A DNA stretch of 64,000 nt from JAFMIT01 sp044341215 (lineage in GTDB: Bacteria > Actinomycetota > Actinomycetes > S36-B12 > UBA5976). The position numbers were made by a program, and so were the translations under genes. The DNA lies in the NCBI GenBank assembly GCA_044341215.1, contig JBIISC010000002.1, positions 1 to 64,000 of the forward strand. The letters are read 5' to 3'. This document shows positions 26,072-33,910 of the stretch, piece after piece. Within the stretch, counting starts at the first letter, position 1; every line of letters starts with the position of its first letter. Below the pieces are notes generated by a model. It made no database searches and was not told the origin of the DNA. It worked only from the letters and a program-made list of their open reading frames with translations.

Positions 26072-26206
26072 GTGACAGAAAATCAAAAGAAGCAAGAAGT
26101 TGTGCTAACTCCACTTCCAAAAGGCAAAAAGATATCCGAGATGAGTCATGAAGAGATCTTGGCATTTGCCGGAACCATCGTCAAAGGCATGACCCCAAAG
26201 GAGTAG
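26072..26206 (+). CDS. Small 44-residue protein of unknown function
   Basis: GTG start with AAGGA 6 nt upstream, 10 bp after the HD hydrolase stop, so probably one operon. The product is soluble, Lys/Glu-rich, with an apparent motif LTPLPKGKKISEMSHEEILAFAGTIVKGM; the second half looks like an amphipathic helix. An ATG at 26066 is in frame but leaves no space after the SD. I do not recognise a family. Confidence 0.55.
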   Translation: MTENQKKQEVVLTPLPKGKKISEMSHEEILAFAGTIVKGMTPKE

Positions 26207-26210
26207 TTAG

Positions 26211-26216
26211 TAGCCT
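26211..26216 (+). promoter_or_regulatory. -10 element of a leaderless acetyltransferase gene
   Basis: TAGCCT ends 6 nt before the ATG at 26223, and there is no Shine-Dalgarno in between. The same spacing recurs at several genes in this window. Confidence 0.5.
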
Positions 26217-26222
26217 TACCCG

Positions 26223-26726
26223 ATGAATTTTCAGATCCGCGAAGCAACCCCCACAGATGTTCCAGCTATTCATCAGCTAGTTATCGAATTGGCTATTTAT
26301 GAAAAAGAACCTGACGCGGTGGAAGCCACAGAAGCTGACTTGCATGCCGCATTGTTTAGCGATTCCAAATCAAAGGTCGGAAAGCCTTCCGCATATGCAC
26401 ACGTGGCAACGGTAGAAGGTGAAGTTGTCGGGATTGCTATTTGGTTTTTAAATTATTCAACTTGGCAAGGTGTTCACGGCGTCTACCTAGAGGATCTTTA
26501 TGTGACACCGAAACATCGAGGTTCAGGTATAGGTAAAGCATTGCTCAAAACTTTGGCCAAGCTTTGCGTCGAACGCGGATACGGTCGCTTTCAGTGGTGG
26601 GTTTTGGATTGGAACAAACCATCGATTGACTTCTACGAAGCTCATGGTGCGGTGGCTATGGATGAATGGACCGTCTACCGTTTAACTGGAGACGCGTTGA
26701 AGAAAATGGCAACCGACGATATTTAA
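26223..26726 (+). CDS. GNAT acetyltransferase, diamine/spermidine N-acetyltransferase-like
   Basis: 167 residues with a complete GNAT fold. IREATPTDVPAIHQLVIELAIYEKEPDAV at the N-terminus resembles the SSAT (spermidine/spermine/thialysine acetyltransferase) group; the acetyl-CoA loop is VTPKHRGSGIGKALL. FQWWVLDWNKPSIDFYEAHGA is also typical of SSAT-like proteins. It would acetylate a polyamine or a related small amine in the cytoplasm. Its stop overlaps the stop of the convergent toxin gene by 4 bp (TTAA). Confidence 0.8.
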   Translation: MNFQIREATPTDVPAIHQLVIELAIYEKEPDAVEATEADLHAALFSDSKSKVGKPSAYAHVATVEGEVVGIAIWFLNYSTWQGVHGVYLEDLYVTPKHRGSGIGKALLKTLAKLCVERGYGRFQWWVLDWNKPSIDFYEAHGAVAMDEWTVYRLTGDALKKMATDDI

Positions 26727-27034
26727 GGTTGCTTGAAGATGTCATGGTTGCCGATTCGTCGCCAAACCAGTGTCAGTTGTCCATCGATTTCATTTAAGTG
26801 AAATGTAGCTCTTCCATCTGGGCGCGAAAACGACCAAGTCATTTCCCAGATTTCAGCGGTGTTTTTCAAAACTTTAACCCTATATTTCTTGGAAACACTT
26901 TTTAAAGTCTTGTGAATTAGTAGTTGCTCAAACTCGATTACAAACTGTTCTTGGACATCTAGAAAAAGTAATTGATGCTCGCGCTTAAGTTTTTTGAAAT
27001 CTCGATCAAATTTTGGATTAAATAATTCGCGCAT
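26723..27034 (-). CDS. RelE/YoeB-superfamily toxin
   Basis: 103 residues: FNPKFDRDFKKLKREHQ at the N-terminus, RVKVLKNTAEIWEMTW in the middle, then RATFHLNEIDGQLTLVWRRIGNHDIF. This is the small beta-sheet fold of ribosome-dependent RNases such as RelE/YoeB. Starts within the antitoxin stop (TGATG, 1-base overlap). The target and exact subfamily are not certain; the pairing with an AbrB-like antitoxin is the main support. Confidence 0.7.
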   Translation of the reverse strand: MRELFNPKFDRDFKKLKREHQLLFLDVQEQFVIEFEQLLIHKTLKSVSKKYRVKVLKNTAEIWEMTWSFSRPDGRATFHLNEIDGQLTLVWRRIGNHDIFKQP

Positions 27035-27378
27035 CAGTCCATCAAGGCTTCAAGGTGCTTGCGAGCTTCTGCTCGAGAGAACGGGCCGGAAGTACGCCCC
27101 GCTTTGATTTCCTCGTCGGCCTCTCGCTCCTTTGCCTGCCATTCTGGCGTCCAGAACCAAGCTTCGTCTGCAGGGATAGCTAAAAGCGGCCGAAGCTCGA
27201 TCACCCCGTCTGCCCGTTCAACAACTTCCACCTGAGACCCCTTTTCATCCAGGTGCAGTTTTCGGCGCAGTGCGGCTGGAAGCGTGACTACTCCTCTGCC
27301 TTGCAGAGAGATGCAACCGTGGAAAACATCCGCTTGATTGTCTGTTGGTGGTTCGAGGTCCTTTTTTGCTTTGGCCAT
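27034..27378 (-). CDS. AbrB/MazE-family antitoxin
   Basis: 114 residues. A swapped-hairpin DNA-binding domain occupies about residues 20-62: GCISLQGRGVVTLPAALRRK and VEVVERADGVIELRP. The charged C-terminal half (KEREADEEIKAGRTSG) would bind the toxin. I choose the ATG at 27378: AATACT lies exactly 6 nt upstream on this strand, a leaderless arrangement. Upstream extensions run into the sdhC leader. It is divergent from sdhC. Confidence 0.78.
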   Translation of the reverse strand: MAKAKKDLEPPTDNQADVFHGCISLQGRGVVTLPAALRRKLHLDEKGSQVEVVERADGVIELRPLLAIPADEAWFWTPEWQAKEREADEEIKAGRTSGPFSRAEARKHLEALMD

Positions 27379-27382
27379 AAAT

Positions 27383-27398
27383 GCAGTATTGCAGTATT
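27383..27398 (-). promoter_or_regulatory. Repeated operator/-10 region of the AbrB-RelE pair
   Basis: GCAGTATT is repeated head to tail (27383-27390 and 27391-27398). On the minus strand the proximal copy supplies AATACT 6 nt before the antitoxin ATG. CCTGC follows, giving a further GCAGGAATACTGC partial palindrome. Tandem sites on the -10 are suited to autorepression by the antitoxin. Confidence 0.55.
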
Positions 27399-27460
27399 CC
27401 TGCAAGAAAGCAAGGGCGAAATGTGAGCATTCACACTCTGCCCTACTCTCAACCTGCGGG

Positions 27461-27466
27461 TAGTCT
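27461..27466 (+). promoter_or_regulatory. Candidate -10 element of the sdh operon
   Basis: TAGTCT within GCGGGTAGTCTTGCC, close to the sodN promoter core. The leader would be about 25 nt and contain the AAGGAGG of sdhC. No clear -35. Confidence 0.45.
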
Positions 27467-27497
27467 TGCCCCATATTCAGCTCAAGGAGGCTTACCC

Positions 27498-27890
27498 GTG
27501 GCGGGAAAGACCGGAACGCTCTACCGTGGCCGTGAAGGCATGTGGTCTTGGGTGGCTCATCGCATCACTGGTGTCGCTGTTTTCCTATTTTTATTTGTGC
27601 ACGTTTTGGACACTGCGTTAGTTCGAGTGGATCCAAAACTTTATGACGCAGTGATTGATACCTACAAAACCCCAATTGTGAATTTACTTGAGGTTGGTTT
27701 GGTCGGAGCTGTTTTGTTCCACGCACTTAATGGTGTGCGCATCGTGTTGGTTGATTTCTGGGCCAAGGGTCCGAAATATCACCGAGTTATGTTGTGGGCA
27801 ATCATGACTCTTTGGTTTGTCATCATGTTGCCAGGTGCTTACTTCATGATGAAGCACACCCTCGCAACTGTGTTTGGAGTTGGAGCATGA
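27498..27890 (+). CDS. sdhC: Succinate dehydrogenase cytochrome b subunit
   Basis: 130 residues with three membrane segments. SWVAHRITGVAVFLFLFVHVLD contains the conserved Ser/Arg quinone region and a candidate heme-ligand histidine; FHALNGVRIVLVDFW is in the second helix. It anchors complex II in the membrane. The GTG at 27498 has AAGGAGG 7 nt upstream; the longer frame is rejected. Confidence 0.93.
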   Translation: MAGKTGTLYRGREGMWSWVAHRITGVAVFLFLFVHVLDTALVRVDPKLYDAVIDTYKTPIVNLLEVGLVGAVLFHALNGVRIVLVDFWAKGPKYHRVMLWAIMTLWFVIMLPGAYFMMKHTLATVFGVGA

Positions 27891-28279
27891 ATCCAACATT
27901 AGAAGCACCCCGTAGTCGTCAACAATCTCGCACGAACTTTGAAATGGTGTCATGGCTATTCATGCGTATCTCAGGTTTAGTTCTTGTTTTCCTAGTGCTT
28001 GGTCATTTGTTCATCATGAACATATTGGATGGCGGTGTGCAGCGAATTAACTTTGCATTTGTTGCAGGCCGTTATGCAAGTCCGTTTTGGATGCTGTGGG
28101 ATTTATTGCAACTATGGCTGGCAATGCTTCATGGCACAAATGGCTTGCGGACCATCATTAATGACTATGCCGAACGAGATGGAACTCGCTTTTGGTTGAA
28201 AACAGTTTTGTTTAGTGCCACGTTCTTCATTTTGGTGCTTGGCACTTTCGTAATTTTCACTTTCGATCCGAACATTTAG
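27887..28279 (+). CDS. sdhD: Succinate dehydrogenase membrane anchor subunit
   Basis: 130 residues, three membrane segments, with WLFMRISGLVLVFLVLGHLFIM and LAMLHGTNGLRTII. It completes the heme/quinone anchor with SdhC. The ATG overlaps the sdhC stop by 4 bases (ATGA). Confidence 0.9.
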   Translation: MNPTLEAPRSRQQSRTNFEMVSWLFMRISGLVLVFLVLGHLFIMNILDGGVQRINFAFVAGRYASPFWMLWDLLQLWLAMLHGTNGLRTIINDYAERDGTRFWLKTVLFSATFFILVLGTFVIFTFDPNI

Positions 28280-28290
28280 GATGCGTTGAC

Positions 28291-30033
28291 GTGGTTGAAG
28301 TTCATAAGTTTGATGTAGTGATTGTTGGCGCAGGTGGAGCAGGGATGCGCGCTGCATTAGAAGCTAGTAAGAACGCACACACTGCAGTCTTGACCAAGCT
28401 TTACCCAACCCGTTCACACACAGGGGCTGCTCAAGGCGGCATGTGTGCGGCACTTGCAAACGTTGAAGAAGATAACTGGGAATGGCACACATTCGACACG
28501 GTTAAGGGTGGCGATTACTTGGTTGATCAAGATGCTGCTGAAGTAATGTGTAAAGAAGCGATTGACGCAGTTATCGATCTTGAAAAGATGGGCTTGCCTT
28601 TCAATCGCACACCAGAAGGCCGAATCGATCAACGTCGTTTCGGTGGCCACACTCGCAATCACGGTGAAGCAGCAGTCCGTCGTTCTTGCTATGCAGCTGA
28701 CCGAACCGGTCACATGATTTTGCAAACCCTTTACCAAAACTGCATCAAGCAAGAAGTGGATTTCTACAACGAGTACTACGTGCTCGATTTATTGCTTGAT
28801 GAAACTCAAGGTGAACCTCGTGCAGCTGGTGTGGTTGCAGTGGAACTTGCAACCGGAGCTATTCACATTTTCCATGCGAAAAGTATTGTGTTTGCAACCG
28901 GCGGATTTGGAAAGATTTATAAGACTACTTCGAATGCTCACACTTTGACTGGTGACGGCATTGGTGTGGTTTATCGCAAAGGTCTTCCGCTTGAAGATAT
29001 GGAGTTTTACCAATTCCATCCAACCGGTCTTGCAGGACTTGGCGTATTGCTAACCGAAGGTGCTCGCGGCGAAGGTGGCATCTTGCGCAACGAATCTGGC
29101 GAGCGATTTATGGAACGTTACGCACCAACAATTAAAGACTTAGCTCCACGAGACATGATTGCACGCGCAATGGTGCAAGAAGTTCGTGAAGGCCGCGGAG
29201 CTGGTCCGCGTAAAGACTATGTTTACCTAGATCTAACTCACCTTCCAAAAGAGCAGATCGAAGCGAAACTTCCAGACATCACAGAGTTTTCTCGAACCTA
29301 CCTTGGCGTGGATCCGGTAACCGAACTTGTACCAGTCTTCCCTACTGCTCACTATGCAATGGGTGGAATTCCAACCGACATTGAAACCCGAGTACTACGT
29401 AACAACACCGATGTAGTGCCGGGGCTATTTGCAGCTGGCGAATGTGCATGTGTGTCTGTTCACGGCGCTAACCGGCTTGGCACAAACTCGCTACTAGACA
29501 TCAATGTGTTTGGTAAGCGCTCTGGTGTTGCCTCAGCAAACCACGCAAACGAATCCGAGTGGCCAGTGCTTCCAGAAAAGGCGTCAGCTCAAGTTGAAAC
29601 TTTGATGGAAACCTTGCGTCAAAGCAATGGCTCTGAGCGAGTTCACATTTTGCGCCGTGAATTGCAAGAAACTATGGACATGAACGCTCAGGTTTACCGC
29701 ACCGACGAAACATTACGTCTAGCTCTTTCAGATGTGCGCTCAATAAGTGCCCGCTACAAGAATGTTGGCATCATGGACCGCGGTCAGCGCTATAACACTG
29801 ACTTACTAGAAGCAATCGAATTTGGCTTCTTATTAGACCTTGCTGAAGTTCTTGTTGTTGGCGCTTTGGAACGTAAAGAATCTAGAGGTGGTCACGCTCG
29901 CGAAGATTATCCAAATCGTGATGATGTGAACTTCATGCAACACACCATGGCATATAAAACTGCTGATGGAATCAAACTGGATTACAAACCAGTAGTAATT
30001 ACTCGTTACCAACCGATGGAGCGTAAGTACTAA
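28291..30033 (+). CDS. sdhA: Succinate dehydrogenase flavoprotein subunit
   Basis: 580 residues. FAD-binding VVIVGAGGAGMRAALEAS, the flavinylation site SHTGAAQGG (covalent FAD on the His), FGGHTRNHGEAAVRRSC, YQFHPTGLAG and the C-terminal HAREDYPNRDD are all present. Oxidises succinate to fumarate in the TCA cycle, coupled to the quinone pool. Start is GTG 12 bp after sdhD. The stop shares one base with the sdhB ATG. Confidence 0.96.
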   Translation: MVEVHKFDVVIVGAGGAGMRAALEASKNAHTAVLTKLYPTRSHTGAAQGGMCAALANVEEDNWEWHTFDTVKGGDYLVDQDAAEVMCKEAIDAVIDLEKMGLPFNRTPEGRIDQRRFGGHTRNHGEAAVRRSCYAADRTGHMILQTLYQNCIKQEVDFYNEYYVLDLLLDETQGEPRAAGVVAVELATGAIHIFHAKSIVFATGGFGKIYKTTSNAHTLTGDGIGVVYRKGLPLEDMEFYQFHPTGLAGLGVLLTEGARGEGGILRNESGERFMERYAPTIKDLAPRDMIARAMVQEVREGRGAGPRKDYVYLDLTHLPKEQIEAKLPDITEFSRTYLGVDPVTELVPVFPTAHYAMGGIPTDIETRVLRNNTDVVPGLFAAGECACVSVHGANRLGTNSLLDINVFGKRSGVASANHANESEWPVLPEKASAQVETLMETLRQSNGSERVHILRRELQETMDMNAQVYRTDETLRLALSDVRSISARYKNVGIMDRGQRYNTDLLEAIEFGFLLDLAEVLVVGALERKESRGGHAREDYPNRDDVNFMQHTMAYKTADGIKLDYKPVVITRYQPMERKY

Positions 30034-30764
30034 TGGCAAAGACAATAGATCTGCTTAAGACTTCGGATGTAACACTCCGAATCCGCCGCTTTAATCCAGA
30101 AGTTGACCAAGAACCACACTGGGAAGATTTCACAGTTCCTTGTTACCCAACGGATCGGATTCTCGATGCGCTTCACCAAGTTAAAGGTGACCAAGACGGT
30201 TCTTTAACTTTCCGCCGTTCATGCGGTCATGGAATCTGTGGTTCGGATGCAATGCGCATTAATGGTCTAAATCGTCTAGCTTGCAAAACGTTGGTAAAAG
30301 ATCTCGACATCTCTAAGCCTGTGACAGTTGAAGCGATCAAGGGTTTGCCACTTGAAAAAGACCTTGTGGTCGACATGGAACCATTCTTTAAGTCCTACCG
30401 CGAAATTATGCCTTTCTTGATTACTGAAGGACACGAGCCATCTAAAGAACGTTTGCAAAGTCCTGAAGATCGGGCAAAGTTTGACGACACTACAAAATGT
30501 ATTTTGTGTGCGGCATGCACCACTTCTTGCCCAGTCTTTTGGACAGATGGCAACTACTTCGGTCCAGCCGCAATTGTTACAGCACATCGTTTTATCTTTG
30601 ACTCACGCGATTCAGGTGCCGCAAAGCGCCTAGAGATTTTGAATGACAAAGAGGGAGTCTGGCGTTGCCGGACTACCTTCAACTGTTCAGAAGCTTGCCC
30701 ACGTGGAATTCAAGTAACTCAGGCGATTCACGATGTGAAGCGCGCGATGTTGTTTCAGAAGTAA
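30033..30764 (+). CDS. sdhB: Succinate dehydrogenase iron-sulfur subunit
   Basis: 243 residues with the cysteines of all three clusters: [2Fe-2S] in SCGHGICGSDAM ... LAC, [4Fe-4S] in CILCAACTTSCP, and the second region CRTTFNCSEACPRGI. It transfers electrons from SdhA to the membrane anchor. The TAATG overlap with sdhA couples translation. Its stop codon directly abuts that of convergent trpS, with no base between them. Confidence 0.96.
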   Translation: MAKTIDLLKTSDVTLRIRRFNPEVDQEPHWEDFTVPCYPTDRILDALHQVKGDQDGSLTFRRSCGHGICGSDAMRINGLNRLACKTLVKDLDISKPVTVEAIKGLPLEKDLVVDMEPFFKSYREIMPFLITEGHEPSKERLQSPEDRAKFDDTTKCILCAACTTSCPVFWTDGNYFGPAAIVTAHRFIFDSRDSGAAKRLEILNDKEGVWRCRTTFNCSEACPRGIQVTQAIHDVKRAMLFQK

Positions 30765-31757
30765 TTAGCGAACAAAACCGATTGCGTCATAAACCTTGGT
30801 CAAAGTTTCATCTGCGACCGCACTAGCTTTTTGAGATCCATTTTGCAAAAGTCGAGCAAGCTCTGCTTTGTCGGATAGTAATCCATTCACTTTGTTCTGG
30901 AATGGTTCAGCAAAAGCCAGAACCGCCTGTGCAACTTCGGTCTTCAAAGTTCCATACATCTGACCTTGCATTTCTTTAACATGTTCGTCAATGGATTTGC
31001 CGCTTAGTGCTGAAAGAATTGTCAGCAGATTTGAAACACCTGGTTTGTTTTCTGGGTCGAAGCGAATTTCAGTTTCAGAGTCGGTAACCGCTGACTTGAT
31101 CTTCTTCTCGATTGTCTTAAGTGGTTCAAGCAAAAATACACAACCTGCTGGAAGTGACTTACTCATCTTCGCAGTTGGTTCTTGCAAATCTTTGATTTTT
31201 GCAGTGTCTTTGACGATGTGTGGTTTTGGAATTACGAAAGTTGGTTTGTAGCGGGAATTGAAACGTCCAGCCAAATCACGAGTGAGTTCAAGATGTTGAC
31301 GTTGATCTTCACCAACTGGAACTGAATCCGCTTGGTAAATCAAAATGTCTGCCGCTTGCAAGATTGGATAGGTGAAAACCCCAACATTTGTGGTGTCACT
31401 GCCTGCTTTTTGCGACTTGTCTTTGAACTGAGTCATGCGGCCTGCTTCACCAAAGCCAGTTAGGCAGGACAAAACCCACATGAGCTCTGCATGCTGGCTA
31501 ACTTGCGATTGCACGAAGAGTGTGGACTTGTCTGTGTCTAGGCCAAGGGCAATTAGCTGCGCGAACGAAGAAAGGGTGCGGTGATGCATCTCTTCAGGTG
31601 AGGGCGAAACTGTCAGCGCATGCATATCTGCAATCATGTAGAAGCAGTCGTGCGAATCTTGCATTTCAAGCCAGTAACGCAAAGCTCCGAGGTAATTACC
31701 TATTTGGTAGGAGTCTGCTGTTGGCTGAATCCCAGAAAGGACGCGCGGCTTTGTCAT
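30765..31757 (-). CDS. trpS: Tryptophanyl-tRNA synthetase
   Basis: 330 residues, class I. GIQPTADSYQIGNYLGAL holds the HIGH equivalent and AKMSKSLPAG the KMSKS motif; VGEDQRQHLELTRDLAGRFN is the family signature. Convergent with sdhB without spacer. Upstream CNNM gene ends 23 bp away on the same strand. Confidence 0.96.
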   Translation of the reverse strand: MTKPRVLSGIQPTADSYQIGNYLGALRYWLEMQDSHDCFYMIADMHALTVSPSPEEMHHRTLSSFAQLIALGLDTDKSTLFVQSQVSQHAELMWVLSCLTGFGEAGRMTQFKDKSQKAGSDTTNVGVFTYPILQAADILIYQADSVPVGEDQRQHLELTRDLAGRFNSRYKPTFVIPKPHIVKDTAKIKDLQEPTAKMSKSLPAGCVFLLEPLKTIEKKIKSAVTDSETEIRFDPENKPGVSNLLTILSALSGKSIDEHVKEMQGQMYGTLKTEVAQAVLAFAEPFQNKVNGLLSDKAELARLLQNGSQKASAVADETLTKVYDAIGFVR

Positions 31758-31780
31758 TGGGCCATTCTCTCAAATGCCTT

Positions 31781-33070
31781 TTATTCAGACGGCTCTGCGG
31801 GCTGTATTTCCTCAACTTTTATTCGCGTTGCACGGCGATTTTCTACTTCTAAAACAATTAAGCGGTGGTCTTCAAAGTCCACACTCATGCCAACATCTGG
31901 CAATTGACCTAGTTCAGCAACCAAATAACCAGCAACAGTCTCATATGGGCCTTCTGGAAGTTCGATTTCAGTGAGTTCTAGGAAGTCTTCAAGATTCATG
32001 CCGCCATCGACTGAAACTTCACCGCGAACAGCAGCTATTTCCATCTCGTCGTATTCGTCCTTGATGTCCCCGATTAGTTCTTCGACCAAATCTTCCAAAG
32101 TGATGATGCCGGCAGTGCCGCCGTATTCATCTTCCACCAGTGCGAAGTGAACATTCTTGCGTCGCATATCTGAAAGAGTTGGAATCACACCTTTTGTGCC
32201 AGGGTAACGTTGCAAAGGACGGGCAAGTCCACTCATTCGAATCGAGCGTTCAGCCATCGCTGGATCGAGAATATCGCGAATATGCACAAAGCCAATTACA
32301 TCATCTGGGCTTTCTCCAATTACCGGATAGCGCGAATGCGGAAGTTCGGAAATCATCTTTGCCACTTTAAAGACTGGGGTTTCACCGTCTAGAAATTCAA
32401 CTTCGGTTCGAGGTTGCATGACTTCGCGCAACTCGCGATCTTGCGCTTCAAATACTTCGTCAATAAGTTCGCGTTCTTCGTCGGTTAATTCTTCGTGGGC
32501 TGCGACGATGTCACGCAGCTCTTCACCACTCATCATTTCGCGGCTAGCTTTTGGATCTACTCCAAAGATTCGTAGGACACCGTTTGTCGAGCGAGTTAAG
32601 AACCAAATAAAAGGTTTGGTCGCTCGGGCAATAACTTCAACGGGAATCGCAAAAAGTAAAGCGAGGTTTTCAGCTTGTTGAATGGCAAGTCGCTTTGGAA
32701 CTAATTCGCCAAGAACTAGTGAGAAGTAGGCAACAACTAACGTAATCAGGATGAACGAAATTGTTGGTGCAAAATCTCTATCAATTCCTACGTCTTCGAT
32801 AAATGGTGTTAAAAGTGGCACGATTTCTGCAGCACCGAGGCCTGCCGAGATGAATGATGTGAAAGTTATTCCAACCTGAACTGCAGCCAAGAATCTGGTT
32901 GGCTCTTTCATTAGTTTGGCCAAAGTCCGCCCGCGTTTACCGCGACCTGCGAGCTGTTGAACTTGTGTATCGCGTAGGGAAACTAGTGCGATTTCTGCGG
33001 CTACGAACAATGCGGAGATAAGAATGAAGAGCAGGACAAGCGCAATCCGCGCCCATAAGTCACTAGTCAT
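31781..33070 (-). CDS. CNNM/HlyC-CorC family transporter
   Basis: 429 residues: DUF21 membrane domain (about 1-190) with RIALVLLFILISALFVAAEIALVSL, a CBS pair (about 205-330; VMQPRTEVEFLDGETP, GFVHIRDILDP), and the C-terminal CorC/HlyC domain (DEYGGTAGIITLEDLVEEL). Members transport or sense Mg2+ or Co2+. TAGAGT lies 6 nt before the ATG and no SD is seen, so the mRNA is probably leaderless. Confidence 0.9.
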   Translation of the reverse strand: MTSDLWARIALVLLFILISALFVAAEIALVSLRDTQVQQLAGRGKRGRTLAKLMKEPTRFLAAVQVGITFTSFISAGLGAAEIVPLLTPFIEDVGIDRDFAPTISFILITLVVAYFSLVLGELVPKRLAIQQAENLALLFAIPVEVIARATKPFIWFLTRSTNGVLRIFGVDPKASREMMSGEELRDIVAAHEELTDEERELIDEVFEAQDRELREVMQPRTEVEFLDGETPVFKVAKMISELPHSRYPVIGESPDDVIGFVHIRDILDPAMAERSIRMSGLARPLQRYPGTKGVIPTLSDMRRKNVHFALVEDEYGGTAGIITLEDLVEELIGDIKDEYDEMEIAAVRGEVSVDGGMNLEDFLELTEIELPEGPYETVAGYLVAELGQLPDVGMSVDFEDHRLIVLEVENRRATRIKVEEIQPAEPSE

Positions 33071-33076
33071 TGGCGC

Positions 33077-33082
33077 ACTCTA
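33077..33082 (-). promoter_or_regulatory. -10 element of the leaderless CNNM gene
   Basis: TAGAGT on the minus strand ends 6 nt before the ATG at 33070. It lies inside the last codons of xth (stop at 33080), so a promoter sits at the end of the upstream gene. Confidence 0.5.
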
Positions 33083-33910
33083 CTTGTGAAACAAGGCAGT
33101 TACAGGTGCGTGATCGCTCCAGCGCTCTGCATAACTAGGCGCTCTGCCCACAGTGATGGACTTGAGGTGTTTAGCCAGTTCTGGTGTGGCTAACTGGTAG
33201 TCAATGCGCCAACCAGCATCATTATCGAATGCCTGACCGCGAAAGGACCACCATGTGTAAGGGCCGGGGACATCTCCCGCGTGAACGCGACCTAAGTCAA
33301 CCCAGCCATACTTGTTGAACCACTCATCGAAGTATTTGCGCTCTGATTCAAGGAAACCGGATTTGCCAACGTTTCCTTTCCAGTTTTTGATGTCGAATTC
33401 TTTGTGGCCCACATTCAAATCGCCAACTAAAAGTGTGTGATTCTTTTTATCTGATTCAGCAGAAACTTTTTTCATGTATTTAGTCATCGCTGCCAAAAAG
33501 GCTTCTTTCTCAGCTTGCTTTTCTGGTTTTTCATGATCACCAGTGTGAACATAAATACTTGCGATTGTCACATCGCCAAAATCAGTTGCAAAAGTTGCAT
33601 CAACCCAGCGGCCTTGTTCAGCAAATTGTTTTGGACCAAGTCCGATGTTGGTTTTCTTAAATGGAAGCTTTGAAAGAATTGCAACGCCGGCGTGACCTTT
33701 TTTCTCGGAGCTTGCGCTATGCAAAACATTGAAGTCTTGCATTCCTGCCAATTCCAAGGTTGCAGTCAACTCTTCTGAATTGGCTCGCACCTCTTGCAAA
33801 CAAATTACGTCCGCTTCTTTTGCGGCATGCGCATCAAGTAGCCACTGTAGGCCGCCGTTTTTATGGGAAGCCCTAACGCCATTGACGTTTACAGTGACAA
33901 CCGAAAGCAC
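33080..33910 (-). CDS. xth: Exodeoxyribonuclease III (AP endonuclease)
   Basis: 276 residues of the EEP nuclease family. Catalytic motifs: LQEVR (metal-binding Glu), GDLNVGHKEFDI, WRIDYQLATPEL and SDHAPV at the C-terminus. Base-excision repair of abasic sites. The GTG start overlaps the icd stop by one base (TAGTG), so it is coupled to icd. Confidence 0.93.
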   Translation of the reverse strand: MLSVVTVNVNGVRASHKNGGLQWLLDAHAAKEADVICLQEVRANSEELTATLELAGMQDFNVLHSASSEKKGHAGVAILSKLPFKKTNIGLGPKQFAEQGRWVDATFATDFGDVTIASIYVHTGDHEKPEKQAEKEAFLAAMTKYMKKVSAESDKKNHTLLVGDLNVGHKEFDIKNWKGNVGKSGFLESERKYFDEWFNKYGWVDLGRVHAGDVPGPYTWWSFRGQAFDNDAGWRIDYQLATPELAKHLKSITVGRAPSYAERWSDHAPVTALFHK

